From NCBI GenBank assembly GCA_001600695.1, contig BCKQ01000001.1:1702722-1766721 (forward strand): a DNA stretch of 64,000 nt. Reading direction: 5' to 3'. The translations under genes and the position numbers were made by a program. The stretch comes from Ascoidea asiatica (Eukaryota > Ascomycota > Saccharomycetes > Ascoideales > Ascoideaceae). The notes beneath the pieces are model-generated. The model saw nothing but the letters and a program-made list of their open reading frames with translations. It did not search any database and was not told the origin of the DNA. Numbering within the stretch: position 1 is the stretch's first letter; each line of letters opens with the position of its first letter. This document shows, one piece after another, positions 21,401 to 29,968 of this stretch.

Positions 21401-21909
21401 CAATTTTTTTTTTTATCTAATAAAATATTTTCTAATTTTAAATCTCTATGAGCACAATTTAAATTATGAGAATAAAGTACAGCAGAACAAATTTGACTAA
21501 AAAATTTTTTTGTTTGATCTATTGAAACTCTTTTAACAGATAATAAATAATCTAATAATTCATTTTTTGGACAATATTCTAAAACCATATAAATTTTATT
21601 TTCAGTTATTATAACTTCATATAATTTAGTTATATTTGGATGAATTAATTGTTTATGATAAAAAACTTCTCGTACAACATTTGAATCAATTTTTGAACCA
21701 GATTTTAAAACAACTTTTGATTTTGTAAATTTATGAAAGGCTAAATAAACTTTACCAAAAGAACCTTCACCAATTTGTTTAATAATATGATAATTACCAA
21801 TATCAGATAATTTTGAAGATGTAAAATCACTATATAATTGATTATAAGAAGCAGTTATATGAGCAATATTATTTTTTTCATCAATTTTTGATCTATTATT
21901 ATTACTCAT
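18409..21909 (-). CDS. Ser/Thr protein kinase with long Asn-rich tail, YPL150W-like
   Basis: An 1166-residue protein. The kinase domain (about 40-288) is intact: GEGSFGKV (48-55), catalytic Lys K69, HRDLKLEN (154-161), DFG (175-177), the CGTTVYMAPE activation-segment end and DIWSLGIILY. FYHKQL in the N-lobe and the ELLDYLL stretch recall the S. cerevisiae orphan kinase YPL150W and its fungal relatives more than Kin4 or Snf1, but I cannot confirm this. A UBA-like segment (about 320-355, LKRMGFDINNLQDSIYN) follows. The remaining roughly 800 residues are disordered, with long Asn runs and many Ser-rich motifs, and end in an acidic tail. Substrates are unknown. Confidence 0.85.
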   Translation of the reverse strand: MSNNNRSKIDEKNNIAHITASYNQLYSDFTSSKLSDIGNYHIIKQIGEGSFGKVYLAFHKFTKSKVVLKSGSKIDSNVVREVFYHKQLIHPNITKLYEVIITENKIYMVLEYCPKNELLDYLLSVKRVSIDQTKKFFSQICSAVLYSHNLNCAHRDLKLENILLDKKKNCKLTDFGFSRECTNKSILNTICGTTVYMAPELLLKKNYSGFKIDIWSLGIILYTLLYGQYPFDEDDEIKTGFKIINNDPIYKNDIPIEAINLIKSILNKNPLKRPSIDEILKNSFLYPYGLQNLEISSNFFKISKNFLNNQFQSKSERYVLKNLKRMGFDINNLQDSIYNRKCDNLSGLFELLVEKEKKRIQYKRRRSNSSRSTVLKEVAQRRVSQLIDNTLPLTKIVSSKIKDQLKDSSNDLSTKLSTNLSNSTKINEQSSGDLTIHINNNDNNTINNNTNNNNINNNNDNNNNGNNIKQQQKHLLKEADVISNISAKLNNKKSNSNILLNNTKSNTSIITPNNNNNNNNNNNNKTRHNNIDEMTFVTPISPKKNNLMKKISHLFSSNRQYENYQYNKLSPSLRSKDKTFNHHNKNNFNNNSNNDNNNIKNNGNHNHTNSPQNNFLNRNSNNKENHNNNNNSSINSNNKDNQNFTYISNIKSNNNNSHINNITNTNSNNNNHNNENSDGNKRNTNLISSPRIFISKKSSMNDLGKSKERNIFHLHISKHNNPKLGLGLSSSKSADSGLSIMNKNNNVSTVKSKKSSANSNNLSPNLNSNSNPNLDNEKNLEIMSKSLENLNSIQTTLDDGHVAFNDKVIKEKSFPDTERIPESNNNDGETPIAKTFSMKHRPASVISQYSSFSQISETSGYSYNTNYSQDTATTNSNTPRPNFNRVASSDFSVNLKARTVSMISNSTDTSDHSSNRGSFYDSRNSSPDPFYKKNGSVTPTTSRKNSIGSTKNKTEKDLNSSSSSIISPGRHHRNLSNKKIQASTSLHQTSRGRTKSSFNSFTPAHSSSEYARRRKSPLGNAYGNLFPMQSKSRKKFSLTNNDKVSKSFIIEEEESDNEDINEIPSNLNSNDSIIRDGNLPSMDNFETLNYIDNSQLTDNDYEDITGLTDGIENTSNIPLDSNEDFLPDESPVLDTTGQEDLFKSSSRTSVSDHINPVIFNQKHISA
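20337..20373 (-). repeat. Poly-Asn coding triplet repeat in the kinase gene
   Basis: Alternating TTA/TTG triplets on the plus strand, read as AAT/AAC on the minus strand, encode about 12 consecutive Asn residues. Further interrupted tracts lie at 19900-20150 and 20510-20600. Confidence 0.8.
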
Positions 21910-23215
21910 TTTTTAAAGAAATGAAACGAAAAAAAAAAAAATTGGATATTTTTAAAAATTATAGGTGATTATATATTTATTTTAATAGTAGTCATAAGAA
22001 ATAGTATTTTTTAATTCTAAATGGATGATTGAAATTTATTGATGAGGAAATATAATTACAGTATTGAATTGAATTGTATAAAAGATTTAGATTTTTTTAG
22101 ATTTGAAAAAACCCCTTTGAAATAAAATGAAATTTAATTGGAATGATAATAATATAATTTTTTAATGAATATATTTCTTTGCTAATTGAAGGTGATTGAA
22201 TTATTGATAAAGTAGTAATAGTCTTGATGAATTGGTTTTGATAAAAACTTTGGATAATAAAGGTTGTTGATAATCATGAAGTAATAACAACAACAATAAT
22301 AATAACAATAATAATAATAATAATAATATTAAAAATAATAATAACCTCCTAAGGTCAGGTAATTTAAATTACAGTGCTCAGATACTAATTGGTAATATCA
22401 ATGGTAATATCAACGGTAATACTAATAATAATACTAATACATGGGCAGTTAACGAAGAAGCACCAGAACCGGAACACTCACCACAGCTCTGTCAACATGC
22501 CGGTATCAAGCCCAAACCGGGCCAGGAGCGGCAGAAGCACGGTGACCTGCCTCCTCGCCGGTCACTCACTCGCTTACACTGCAACGTATCTGCAGAGAGC
22601 AAAGCTTCCAAGGCTTGGAAGCTGGAGCCATGAGCGTGGAAATCTCAAGCACGCGTGGGTTATGTAGAAGCAGGCAGAATGTACAGTACCCATATATTTG
22701 GTAGAGACCATATTAAAGGAACCACCAATGTTATGGGTTCGGTATTATTATGTATATTGACTTATGCATCTGTTTATACCATATCAACGGGTTTAATTCA
22801 CTTTTCAGCCAGTAAATGGCTGAGTATTTTATTTTCGTGGCAGTGTTGTATGACTCATATATTATGTAATTAATGGGTTTAAAGAGACCATTTTTCTGGT
22901 TCTGGTGTTATACGAGTGGAGATGAGAACTGGGAACCTGAATAAGATTCATTGCACTGAAAATATGTGAAAAATTTGGAGAACATCTTCCAGATAAGAAT
23001 CTCTCATACAAAAATATACTAAAATTCACTTCCTAACTGCCAAAACTGATAAAGCATCATTAATTTTTTTTAGTTATAATCCATTTTATTCCTAGATTGT
23101 ATAAATACGAGTTTGATTTCGTTCCTTTTATTCGATTTTTTCTATTTCTATTTTCTTTTTTTTTTCTTTTTCTTTTTCTTTTTTTCTGTCTTTTGATTTT
23201 TTTTTCCTTTTTGGC
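21910..23215. other. Divergent intergenic with a GC-rich island
   Basis: About 1.3 kb between the kinase and MET7 starts. From left to right it holds AT-rich kinase promoter DNA, an AAT triplet run (about 22292-22346), a 15-bp-period GGTAATATCAA repeat (about 22390-22425), a GC-rich island (about 22440-22680), and a long pyrimidine tract (about 23125-23210) just before MET7. Open frames here begin with TTG and are not called. Confidence 0.6.
22440..22680. other. GC-rich structured island, possible non-coding RNA or cis element
   Basis: This stretch is strikingly GC-rich against a strongly AT-rich background. It includes a perfect 10-bp inverted repeat, AGCTTCCAAG (22603-22612) and CTTGGAAGCT (22614-22623), with a one-base centre. 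A longer hairpin forms from GGAGCGGCA and TGCCTCC around 22524-22555. One plus-strand frame is open through the island but has no ATG. It matches no snRNA, SRP, RNase P or tRNA feature I can recall. Confidence 0.45.
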
Positions 23216-24910
23216 ATGTTTACTACTTTTAGTAAAAATTTAATAAATTCAAAAAATAGTAAATTCTTCAAAATTACAAATTATAACATAAATATAAAAA
23301 TAAATACAATCTTTGCTATAAATAATATCCATATAAATAGTAATAATAACAGAAAAATGACTACTGGTCATACTTATAATGATGCAATAAAATCATTAAA
23401 TTCTTTACAATCTAATTTTGCTTATATTCAAGCCGTTAAAGCTTCAGGTATTAAAAAAAATGATAATGCAAAAATTGAAATGATTAATTGGTTATCTCAA
23501 TTAGGTTATCCTTCAAAAAATGGTGAAGTTTTAGATAAATTAAATATCATTCATATTACTGGTACTAAAGGTAAAGGTTCAACTTGTGCTTTTACTCACT
23601 CAATATTATCTCAATATCAATTAAAATCTGAAGATAATTTAAATTTAATTAAAAAAATTGGTTTATATACTTCTCCACATTTGAAATCTGTTAGAGAAAG
23701 AATTGATATTAATGGTTCTCCAATATCCGAAGAACTTTTTACAAAATATTTTTTTCAAGTTTGGAATAAATTAAATTTATCTTATTTATTAAATGATGAT
23801 TCAAATTTAAAATCAAATTTTAATAATCCAAATTGTCCATCTAGAATTCAATTAATACCAAGTTATTTCAAATTTTTAACTTTATTATCTTTTTATATAT
23901 TCTTAAAAGAAAATGTAGATACTGCAATTTATGAAGTTGGTGTAGGTGGTGAATATGATTCAACTAATATTATTCATATTCCAACTTGTTCTGGAATAAC
24001 AAAATTGGGTATAGATCATACAAATATCTTAGGTAATACTTTATCTGAAATTGCTTGGAATAAAGCTGGAATATTTAAAGAAAATTCTTCCGCTTTTACT
24101 ATCTGTGATCAACCAAAAGAAGGTTTAGATATGTTAATTAAAAGATCAAAAGAAAAAAACTTATCTTTAAATATTGTTCCAATTCATCCTTTATTAATAA
24201 ATTCGGAAAAAAAAACTGGTTTAAAATTAGGTTTAGCTGGTGATTTTCAAAAATGTAATGCTTCCTTAGCAATTGCTTTATCAACTCAACATTTAAAAAA
24301 AATTGGTTTAAAAAATATTAATACTGAAAATGATTTACCAATTCAATTTAAATTAGGTCTTCAAAATGTTAATTGGCAAGGTAGATGTCAAACTTTATTT
24401 GATAAACATTTTAAAAATTTAACTTGGTATTTAGATGGTGCTCATACAAAAGATTCAATAATAGCTTCCGCAAATTGGTTTAAACAAATTTTATTTCAAA
24501 ATAATAATAAAAAAGAAAAAATTAGAGTATTAATATTTAATCAACAAAAAAGAGATGCTTCAATTTTAATTAAATATTTATATGATATAATTTATCCAGA
24601 TTTTAAATTTAATTATACTTGTTTTACAACTAATGTAACTTGGTCTTCTGGAATTTATTCAATAGATTTAATTTCAATAAATACTGATAAAAATGCTGTT
24701 GATAATTTATCTGTACAAAAATCAACTTTAGAATCTTGGAAAATTTTAGATCAAAATTCAATTAATAATATTTTTCATGATATTGAATCTTCAATAAAAT
24801 TTATAGAAAATTTAGCAAAATCTAATCCTGATAAAGAAATTGAAGTTTATGTTAATGGTTCTTTACATTTAGTTGGTGGATTTTTAACTGTTTATGATAG
24901 TGAAAAGTAG
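23216..24910 (+). CDS. MET7: Folylpolyglutamate synthase
   Basis: A 564-residue enzyme that adds glutamates to tetrahydrofolates, retaining them in cytosol and mitochondria and supporting methionine synthesis. Motifs seen: P-loop HITGTKGKGSTCAF, GLYTSPHLKSVRERI, YEVGVGGEYDSTNII (Mur-ligase Mg site), LGIDHTNILG, IAWNKAGIFK and WYLDGAHTKDS. The first ATG is 23216. Residues 1-47 are Lys/Asn/Ile-rich without acidic residues, as in a mitochondrial presequence. A second ATG (residue 48, 23357) starts MTTGHTYNDAI, where the conserved protein begins. A long pyrimidine tract precedes the start. Confidence 0.96.
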   Translation: MFTTFSKNLINSKNSKFFKITNYNINIKINTIFAINNIHINSNNNRKMTTGHTYNDAIKSLNSLQSNFAYIQAVKASGIKKNDNAKIEMINWLSQLGYPSKNGEVLDKLNIIHITGTKGKGSTCAFTHSILSQYQLKSEDNLNLIKKIGLYTSPHLKSVRERIDINGSPISEELFTKYFFQVWNKLNLSYLLNDDSNLKSNFNNPNCPSRIQLIPSYFKFLTLLSFYIFLKENVDTAIYEVGVGGEYDSTNIIHIPTCSGITKLGIDHTNILGNTLSEIAWNKAGIFKENSSAFTICDQPKEGLDMLIKRSKEKNLSLNIVPIHPLLINSEKKTGLKLGLAGDFQKCNASLAIALSTQHLKKIGLKNINTENDLPIQFKLGLQNVNWQGRCQTLFDKHFKNLTWYLDGAHTKDSIIASANWFKQILFQNNNKKEKIRVLIFNQQKRDASILIKYLYDIIYPDFKFNYTCFTTNVTWSSGIYSIDLISINTDKNAVDNLSVQKSTLESWKILDQNSINNIFHDIESSIKFIENLAKSNPDKEIEVYVNGSLHLVGGFLTVYDSEK

Positions 24911-25209
24911 TATGTTAACATACAAACAACTAATCTTTAATTTTTCCCTTTTTTTTCTTATTGTTTTATTATCATTGTTTTTCTTTTCTTTTATCTCTCT
25001 TTTTATCATTTTTCAACAAATTATTATAGACTTTAACTTATAGATACTTCAACTGTTTTTATAATCACTACAAAAAAAAAACAGTCATATTAAATATTCA
25101 ACTTTTATAATTTTTTTATTAAAATTTTCAAATTTTTTTGAAATTCCTTGTATATTAAATGCATAAATATAAATATAATTATAATTATAAATAAATGTAA
25201 TTCAGTTAG

Positions 25210-28200
25210 TCAATCTAGTATTTTACCTCTCTTAGGTTTCAATCTAGCTGCCTTAAATCTACTAACTTTTATAGTATTACCACTTTCATCAATTGGTTCA
25301 AACTCTTGTTCTTCTGCATCTTTTTTATATCCACCATTCATACTAATGAATTTATTTTTCAATTTATGATAATTTATTAAAACTTCTTCATTTATAACAT
25401 CTTCATCAAGTAATTCATCTTCTATATCTGTTTCTGTAAAGTCATTTGATGAATGTTCAACAATTTCATCTACCAAAATTTTCCTATTTCCATCATCTTC
25501 ACTTTCTTCTTTATCTTCTATATCTTCTTCATCGTCTTTATTATTATCTTTATACATTTGATTATTTTCATTGTCATTATCAGCTAGTTCATCTGGAAGC
25601 ATTTTTTCTAACTCGTTAACTTGTTCGTTATATTTTTGAAAATCATCAACTGTTTCAATAATAGTATGTGAAAGAGTACTTTGATCTTCAATATCATCAT
25701 CATATAATCCCATAATATATGCTTGTGCCATGGTATTCATATCATCTTGCATCAGGTGAAAATCTACTTTTTTTTTCTCAATTTTTACATTTGTTGATGT
25801 TTTTATAGAATCAGCACTGATAGATTTTTTATTTTTTATTTCAGTAATTTTAGGTGTTTTTTTGATTTCAGCTTGCTTTTTCGAAGATTCACTTGAAAAT
25901 GATTCATTTATTTGATTTATAGAATTTATATCTGAAGGAGTATTAATGATATTTTTCTTCAAGCTTTTCTTTTTCTTTTTTGGAATAGATTTGTTTAAAG
26001 AGGAATATTTTTTATCCAATTTGGATTGATTTTTTTCCTCTTCAGTATTTTCTTCACTTACAGTGTGAGAATTGAGATTGAGATTCGTTTGCAAAATAGA
26101 ACTAGAATTTTGGGAAGGTGATGATTTATTCTCAATACCCTTCTGCTCATTCTGAAGCTTGTCTTTAGTTACCAATTTTTTCTCCTTCTTTTTAGTTCTT
26201 CGGGTTGGTATAAATAAACTTTGGTATTTCTTATCTAATTTCGAATTTTTAGATGGTATAGACTTTGAATTTTTTAAAGGGGAAGCAATGATATCCAATG
26301 AAGTTTGAGTTGAATTTATAGAATATTCTGAAGTTGGAAAAGCTTTTCTAAGATCCGAAGTGAACTTTGATTCTTTTTTATGCGATTCGGTTCTCTCCTT
26401 TTTAAATCTACTAACTTTCTTTTTATTAAATTTAGATATTTTTATGGAATTTGCATCATCAGATTGAATAATTTGTTTTTCAACAACATCCTGAGAAACA
26501 ACAGAATGAAAATCATATTTCTCATCAACATTGGAATCGTTGATTTTGTTGATATTCAAATTTGTTATATTGCCAGATATTGAATTTACATCACTAATGT
26601 CACTATATTCCATTACTTCTTCTTCATTTTCTTCTTTGATGACATCTTCATTGGAAAAGTTTGTAGAAAAAGAATGATTTGGAGATATTGGTGATGTGGG
26701 AGAAGATGGAAAAACTGCATTGGAAATAGACGGATTTGATCGGCTTTGCATGAATCGGGATTTTTTATGGTTATTTATGTTAATGATATCACTTTCTTTT
26801 ATCATGCTAGAAATATTCTCGATTTCTTTTACATGAAGTTCGAAGGCAAAGGAGACTGATTTCTTTTTCTTTTCTTTTGGTTTTGCATTCATTTTTAGAT
26901 TGGACTTTTTGTTTATTTTTTTATCCGATTCCTTACTAAAATTTTTATTTATATCAGATTGGTTCTTTTCTGAAGCTTTATCATACAAGCCTGGTCCTGT
27001 AGATTTTTCATTAAGGGAAGTTAAATAAGAATCCTCTGGCAAAATAATTTCTGATTGAAAGCCATTTTGCTGAAGTCCAAAACCTGAAGTATCTTTCATG
27101 ATATTATGTATTGAGGTCATATTCTGTATTGAGTTCTTTTTATGCTCTTTGTTTACTTGATTCTTTTCAATTATATCAGAAACGACAGTAGTATCATTTT
27201 TTTCCGTATTCACTTCGATCATATTTTCTGTAGTTTCTTTAGAATTTTCAGATGGGAAATTTTTTTCTTCGTTGATAGATTGGAAAGCCAATTGTGTGTT
27301 TTTTGAATTTTTCATCCTAATTTTCATTATTTCATCCCAGAACTTATTTGATACTTTTCCTGGAACAGCGGAAATGGAAGTTGAATCAGAATCATCATCT
27401 GATGAGAAATCAAAATCATCCTCATTATAATCATTATCGTCATCATCAGTGACTTCGCCTGCAATCATTTCCAAAGCAAGGAGATCGTCACTTGAAATAG
27501 CAGGCTGATCAGGTTTCCAATCAGATGGAAGTCTTTTAGAAGTATCAATTACAGAAGCTATCTCTTTTGCAGAATCTTCTAAAGAAGTAGTATTTTCATT
27601 ATCTGACGCTTTCTGTATATATATTCTTTTTACAGGTTTTGAAGACTTTCCATTATTACTTTTATCAGATATGTGGTTAATAGGTGGGTTTGATGAATTC
27701 TCGTGATCAGTTATATACATATCTTCTAGTAATTCATGGATTTCAGTTTTTTCATTAGATTTCGATTCGCTTTTTAGACTTTTAATTGATTCATTTTCTT
27801 GTAATTTTTCTTGTAAGTTTTCCTTTTTCGGTATATTTTCAGATACTTTTTCTTCTGTTTCCTCCGGTGATATATTGGAACTGATAATATTGTCATTCTC
27901 ATCTAAATGCTCAATGATATTCATTATTTGATTTTCATTGTTTATATTTTCTTCAACTGATTTACTACTTTCATTAACTTGTTTCAAAGCTGCTTGAGTT
28001 GATACCTTTTTCGAAAGATCTTTTTTTTCTTTCTTAATATTACTATTGGATGTTTCTTTATTTTCTTTATCTTCATTACTTTCTTCAAACACTTCAATTT
28101 CTTCAATTTTTTTTATATTATTTTTTGAGACCATCTCATTTTCTAAATTATTTAATTTATTAGTAATTGTTTTCAAATCTGAACTTTCTTCAACATTTTC

Positions 28201-28803
28201 ATTAATATATTTTGAAATTGGTTTGAATTGGGAAGAGTTGTGAGGTAAAACAGTAGAGTTGATAATATTATCATCCTCATCTAATTCTTCTCTTATTTCC
28301 ATGAACGATAAGCCTTCTTCATTTTTGAAATTAGTTTTTTCAGAATTTTCAATTGTGATTTTTTCTTGGTCTTCTTCTATCTTTAAAATTTGAATGTTAT
28401 GTAATAATTCCGAAGACTCTTTTATTTTTCCAGTTAATATATCTACAGAATCTTTTGTAGTCTTTATTTTATCATTTATCACATCTATTGTCTCATCTTT
28501 TGATTTTAGAAGAAAATAATTCTGGCCTAAATTTTGATAAATGTTATTTAAATTTTCTTTTGATATTGTGCTTTTAACAAATAATCTATTATTTATTTTG
28601 ACATCATTGATAAAAGGTTTTTTTGAAGATGAATTCAATAACTTATTTTTCAATTGCTTCAAATCGTGTTCGTATGACTTTAGTTTTTCTAGTTTCAAAT
28701 CAAAATTGGATATAGTTGACTTTAATTTAGATTCAATATCTTCGAACGATTCTAGCTTTTCATTTTTTTGATTAATTTCTGTATGAGAATATATATCACT
28801 CAT
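25210..28803 (-). CDS. BUD27: Unconventional prefoldin, URI/Bud27 family
   Basis: A 1197-residue protein. The N-terminal 135 residues form a prefoldin-alpha-like hairpin of two coiled coils around LGQNYFLLKSKDETIDVI. The rest is acidic and disordered, with short recurring boxes: LDEDDNII (about residue 173), LDENDNII (about 300), SRFK-type boxes (SRFMQSR, VSRFKKER) and the C-terminal VSRFKAARLKPKRG. The last is the conserved C-terminal signature of URI/Bud27. Bud27 helps assemble RNA polymerases through Rpb5 and affects translation initiation and TOR-dependent transcription. The S. cerevisiae protein has 796 residues, so this one is about half again longer through low-complexity spacers. It is divergent from RBL2. 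Confidence 0.88.
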   Translation of the reverse strand: MSDIYSHTEINQKNEKLESFEDIESKLKSTISNFDLKLEKLKSYEHDLKQLKNKLLNSSSKKPFINDVKINNRLFVKSTISKENLNNIYQNLGQNYFLLKSKDETIDVINDKIKTTKDSVDILTGKIKESSELLHNIQILKIEEDQEKITIENSEKTNFKNEEGLSFMEIREELDEDDNIINSTVLPHNSSQFKPISKYINENVEESSDLKTITNKLNNLENEMVSKNNIKKIEEIEVFEESNEDKENKETSNSNIKKEKKDLSKKVSTQAALKQVNESSKSVEENINNENQIMNIIEHLDENDNIISSNISPEETEEKVSENIPKKENLQEKLQENESIKSLKSESKSNEKTEIHELLEDMYITDHENSSNPPINHISDKSNNGKSSKPVKRIYIQKASDNENTTSLEDSAKEIASVIDTSKRLPSDWKPDQPAISSDDLLALEMIAGEVTDDDDNDYNEDDFDFSSDDDSDSTSISAVPGKVSNKFWDEIMKIRMKNSKNTQLAFQSINEEKNFPSENSKETTENMIEVNTEKNDTTVVSDIIEKNQVNKEHKKNSIQNMTSIHNIMKDTSGFGLQQNGFQSEIILPEDSYLTSLNEKSTGPGLYDKASEKNQSDINKNFSKESDKKINKKSNLKMNAKPKEKKKKSVSFAFELHVKEIENISSMIKESDIININNHKKSRFMQSRSNPSISNAVFPSSPTSPISPNHSFSTNFSNEDVIKEENEEEVMEYSDISDVNSISGNITNLNINKINDSNVDEKYDFHSVVSQDVVEKQIIQSDDANSIKISKFNKKKVSRFKKERTESHKKESKFTSDLRKAFPTSEYSINSTQTSLDIIASPLKNSKSIPSKNSKLDKKYQSLFIPTRRTKKKEKKLVTKDKLQNEQKGIENKSSPSQNSSSILQTNLNLNSHTVSEENTEEEKNQSKLDKKYSSLNKSIPKKKKKSLKKNIINTPSDINSINQINESFSSESSKKQAEIKKTPKITEIKNKKSISADSIKTSTNVKIEKKKVDFHLMQDDMNTMAQAYIMGLYDDDIEDQSTLSHTIIETVDDFQKYNEQVNELEKMLPDELADNDNENNQMYKDNNKDDEEDIEDKEESEDDGNRKILVDEIVEHSSNDFTETDIEDELLDEDVINEEVLINYHKLKNKFISMNGGYKKDAEEQEFEPIDESGNTIKVSRFKAARLKPKRGKILD

Positions 28804-29326
28804 TGCTCATGAATCTGTTAATAACAGTGTGCAATCTTTTATCGGGGTTTATTCTTTAATACCTGCTCTTCTTTCTCTTGTTCAGCAGACTAGTTATCTT
28901 TCTATTAATTGCATTCCCTTTTGTTCTTTTTAGTTCTACTTTTTTTTTGCTTGTTCAAAATCTTTATTCAATTCTTTCCTAATTCTTTTTCAATTCAATT
29001 CTTTTTAATTCTTTTTTGAATTCTAGGTTTGATTACGTAAATAAAAAAAATAGCTGCCCCGTCCCACTGGTTCTAGTCCTTTGTTTACATTTCTCGTTCC
29101 TCTTCGATTTTTTGATTCATCAAAGTTTCAATTCCAATCGAATTCAAATTCCTTTCTTTTTGACACAACAAATATATATTCCTTTATTTTATCTACTTTA
29201 TTTATCAGTTTGTATAATTCATCATCAATACAATTTGTATCAATTATATTAATCAATCAATCAATCAATCAATCCATTATTTTTTAGACCAAGTAACTAC
29301 AAAGCACAAAACTTCAATCAATAACA
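28804..29326. other. Divergent promoter between BUD27 and RBL2
   Basis: About 520 bp, pyrimidine-rich on the plus strand toward RBL2, with a six-copy AATC tetranucleotide repeat at 29252-29275. No RNA gene seen. Confidence 0.5.
29252..29275. repeat. AATC microsatellite, six copies
   Basis: Six exact tandem copies of the tetranucleotide AATC about 50 bp upstream of RBL2, probably within its 5' leader. Confidence 0.9.
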
Positions 29327-29644
29327 ATGGCTCCATCAAAACTTCAAATCAAAACAAAAGCTTTACAACGTTTAATCAAAGAAGAAAAATACTATCATGT
29401 TGAATTAGCTGAACAAAAAACAATTATTGAAGAAATGAAGGTTTCCAAAGACAAAGATGAATATGATTTGAAAAAACAAATTGAAGTTTTAAAAGATACT
29501 GAACAAATGATTCCAGAATTAAGAAAAAAAATCAATGAACATTTAAATGATTTAAAAGAGTATACTCAAAATTATAATGGTGAAGAAAATTTGAATGATG
29601 CTTCTTTACAAATTCAAAGCGCTGAAAGTTTATTATCTGCATAA
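29327..29644 (+). CDS. RBL2: Tubulin-folding cofactor A
   Basis: A 105-residue, almost wholly helical protein starting MAPSKLQIKTKALQRLIKEE, the typical opening of cofactor A (Rbl2/TBCA). The length matches the family (about 106 residues). It binds free beta-tubulin during dimer assembly and protects cells from excess beta-tubulin. Three helices with heptad patterns are visible (about 6-40, 45-80, 88-105). The start context is a clear ATG after an AT-rich leader. Confidence 0.95.
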   Translation: MAPSKLQIKTKALQRLIKEEKYYHVELAEQKTIIEEMKVSKDKDEYDLKKQIEVLKDTEQMIPELRKKINEHLNDLKEYTQNYNGEENLNDASLQIQSAESLLSA

Positions 29645-29968
29645 ATTACTTTCTTCATTTCGTAATTACTTTTTCTGGTTATGAAATTAAATTTCTTTCA
29701 TTTTTATGAAATTTATCTATAAAGTAAAATATTAAATGTAATATACAAAAAAAACTAAATAAACGTGCTTAAAAGTAGAATAAAATTATTCAATAATTGT
29801 CTATGCATGTAAAGCATACATTTTGCAGTCGAATTAAATTTGAATAAGAACAAAAAAAAAGAAAAAGAAAGGCAACTAGTGTAACATCAAAACAAAAAAT
29901 CTAAAAAGTAAAATGATAATAAAAAAGCTTTATATTATAACATAAAAAATTCTCTAAGACAGAAAATT
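29645..29968. other. Convergent intergenic
   Basis: About 320 bp between the stops of RBL2 and the next minus-strand gene. AT-rich with A- and T-runs; nothing else seen. Confidence 0.5.

Noticed and set aside
22389-22873. Two overlapping open frames in the GC-rich island
   Set aside because: The first starts at TTG, there is no family resemblance, and they simply reflect fewer stop codons in GC-rich DNA.
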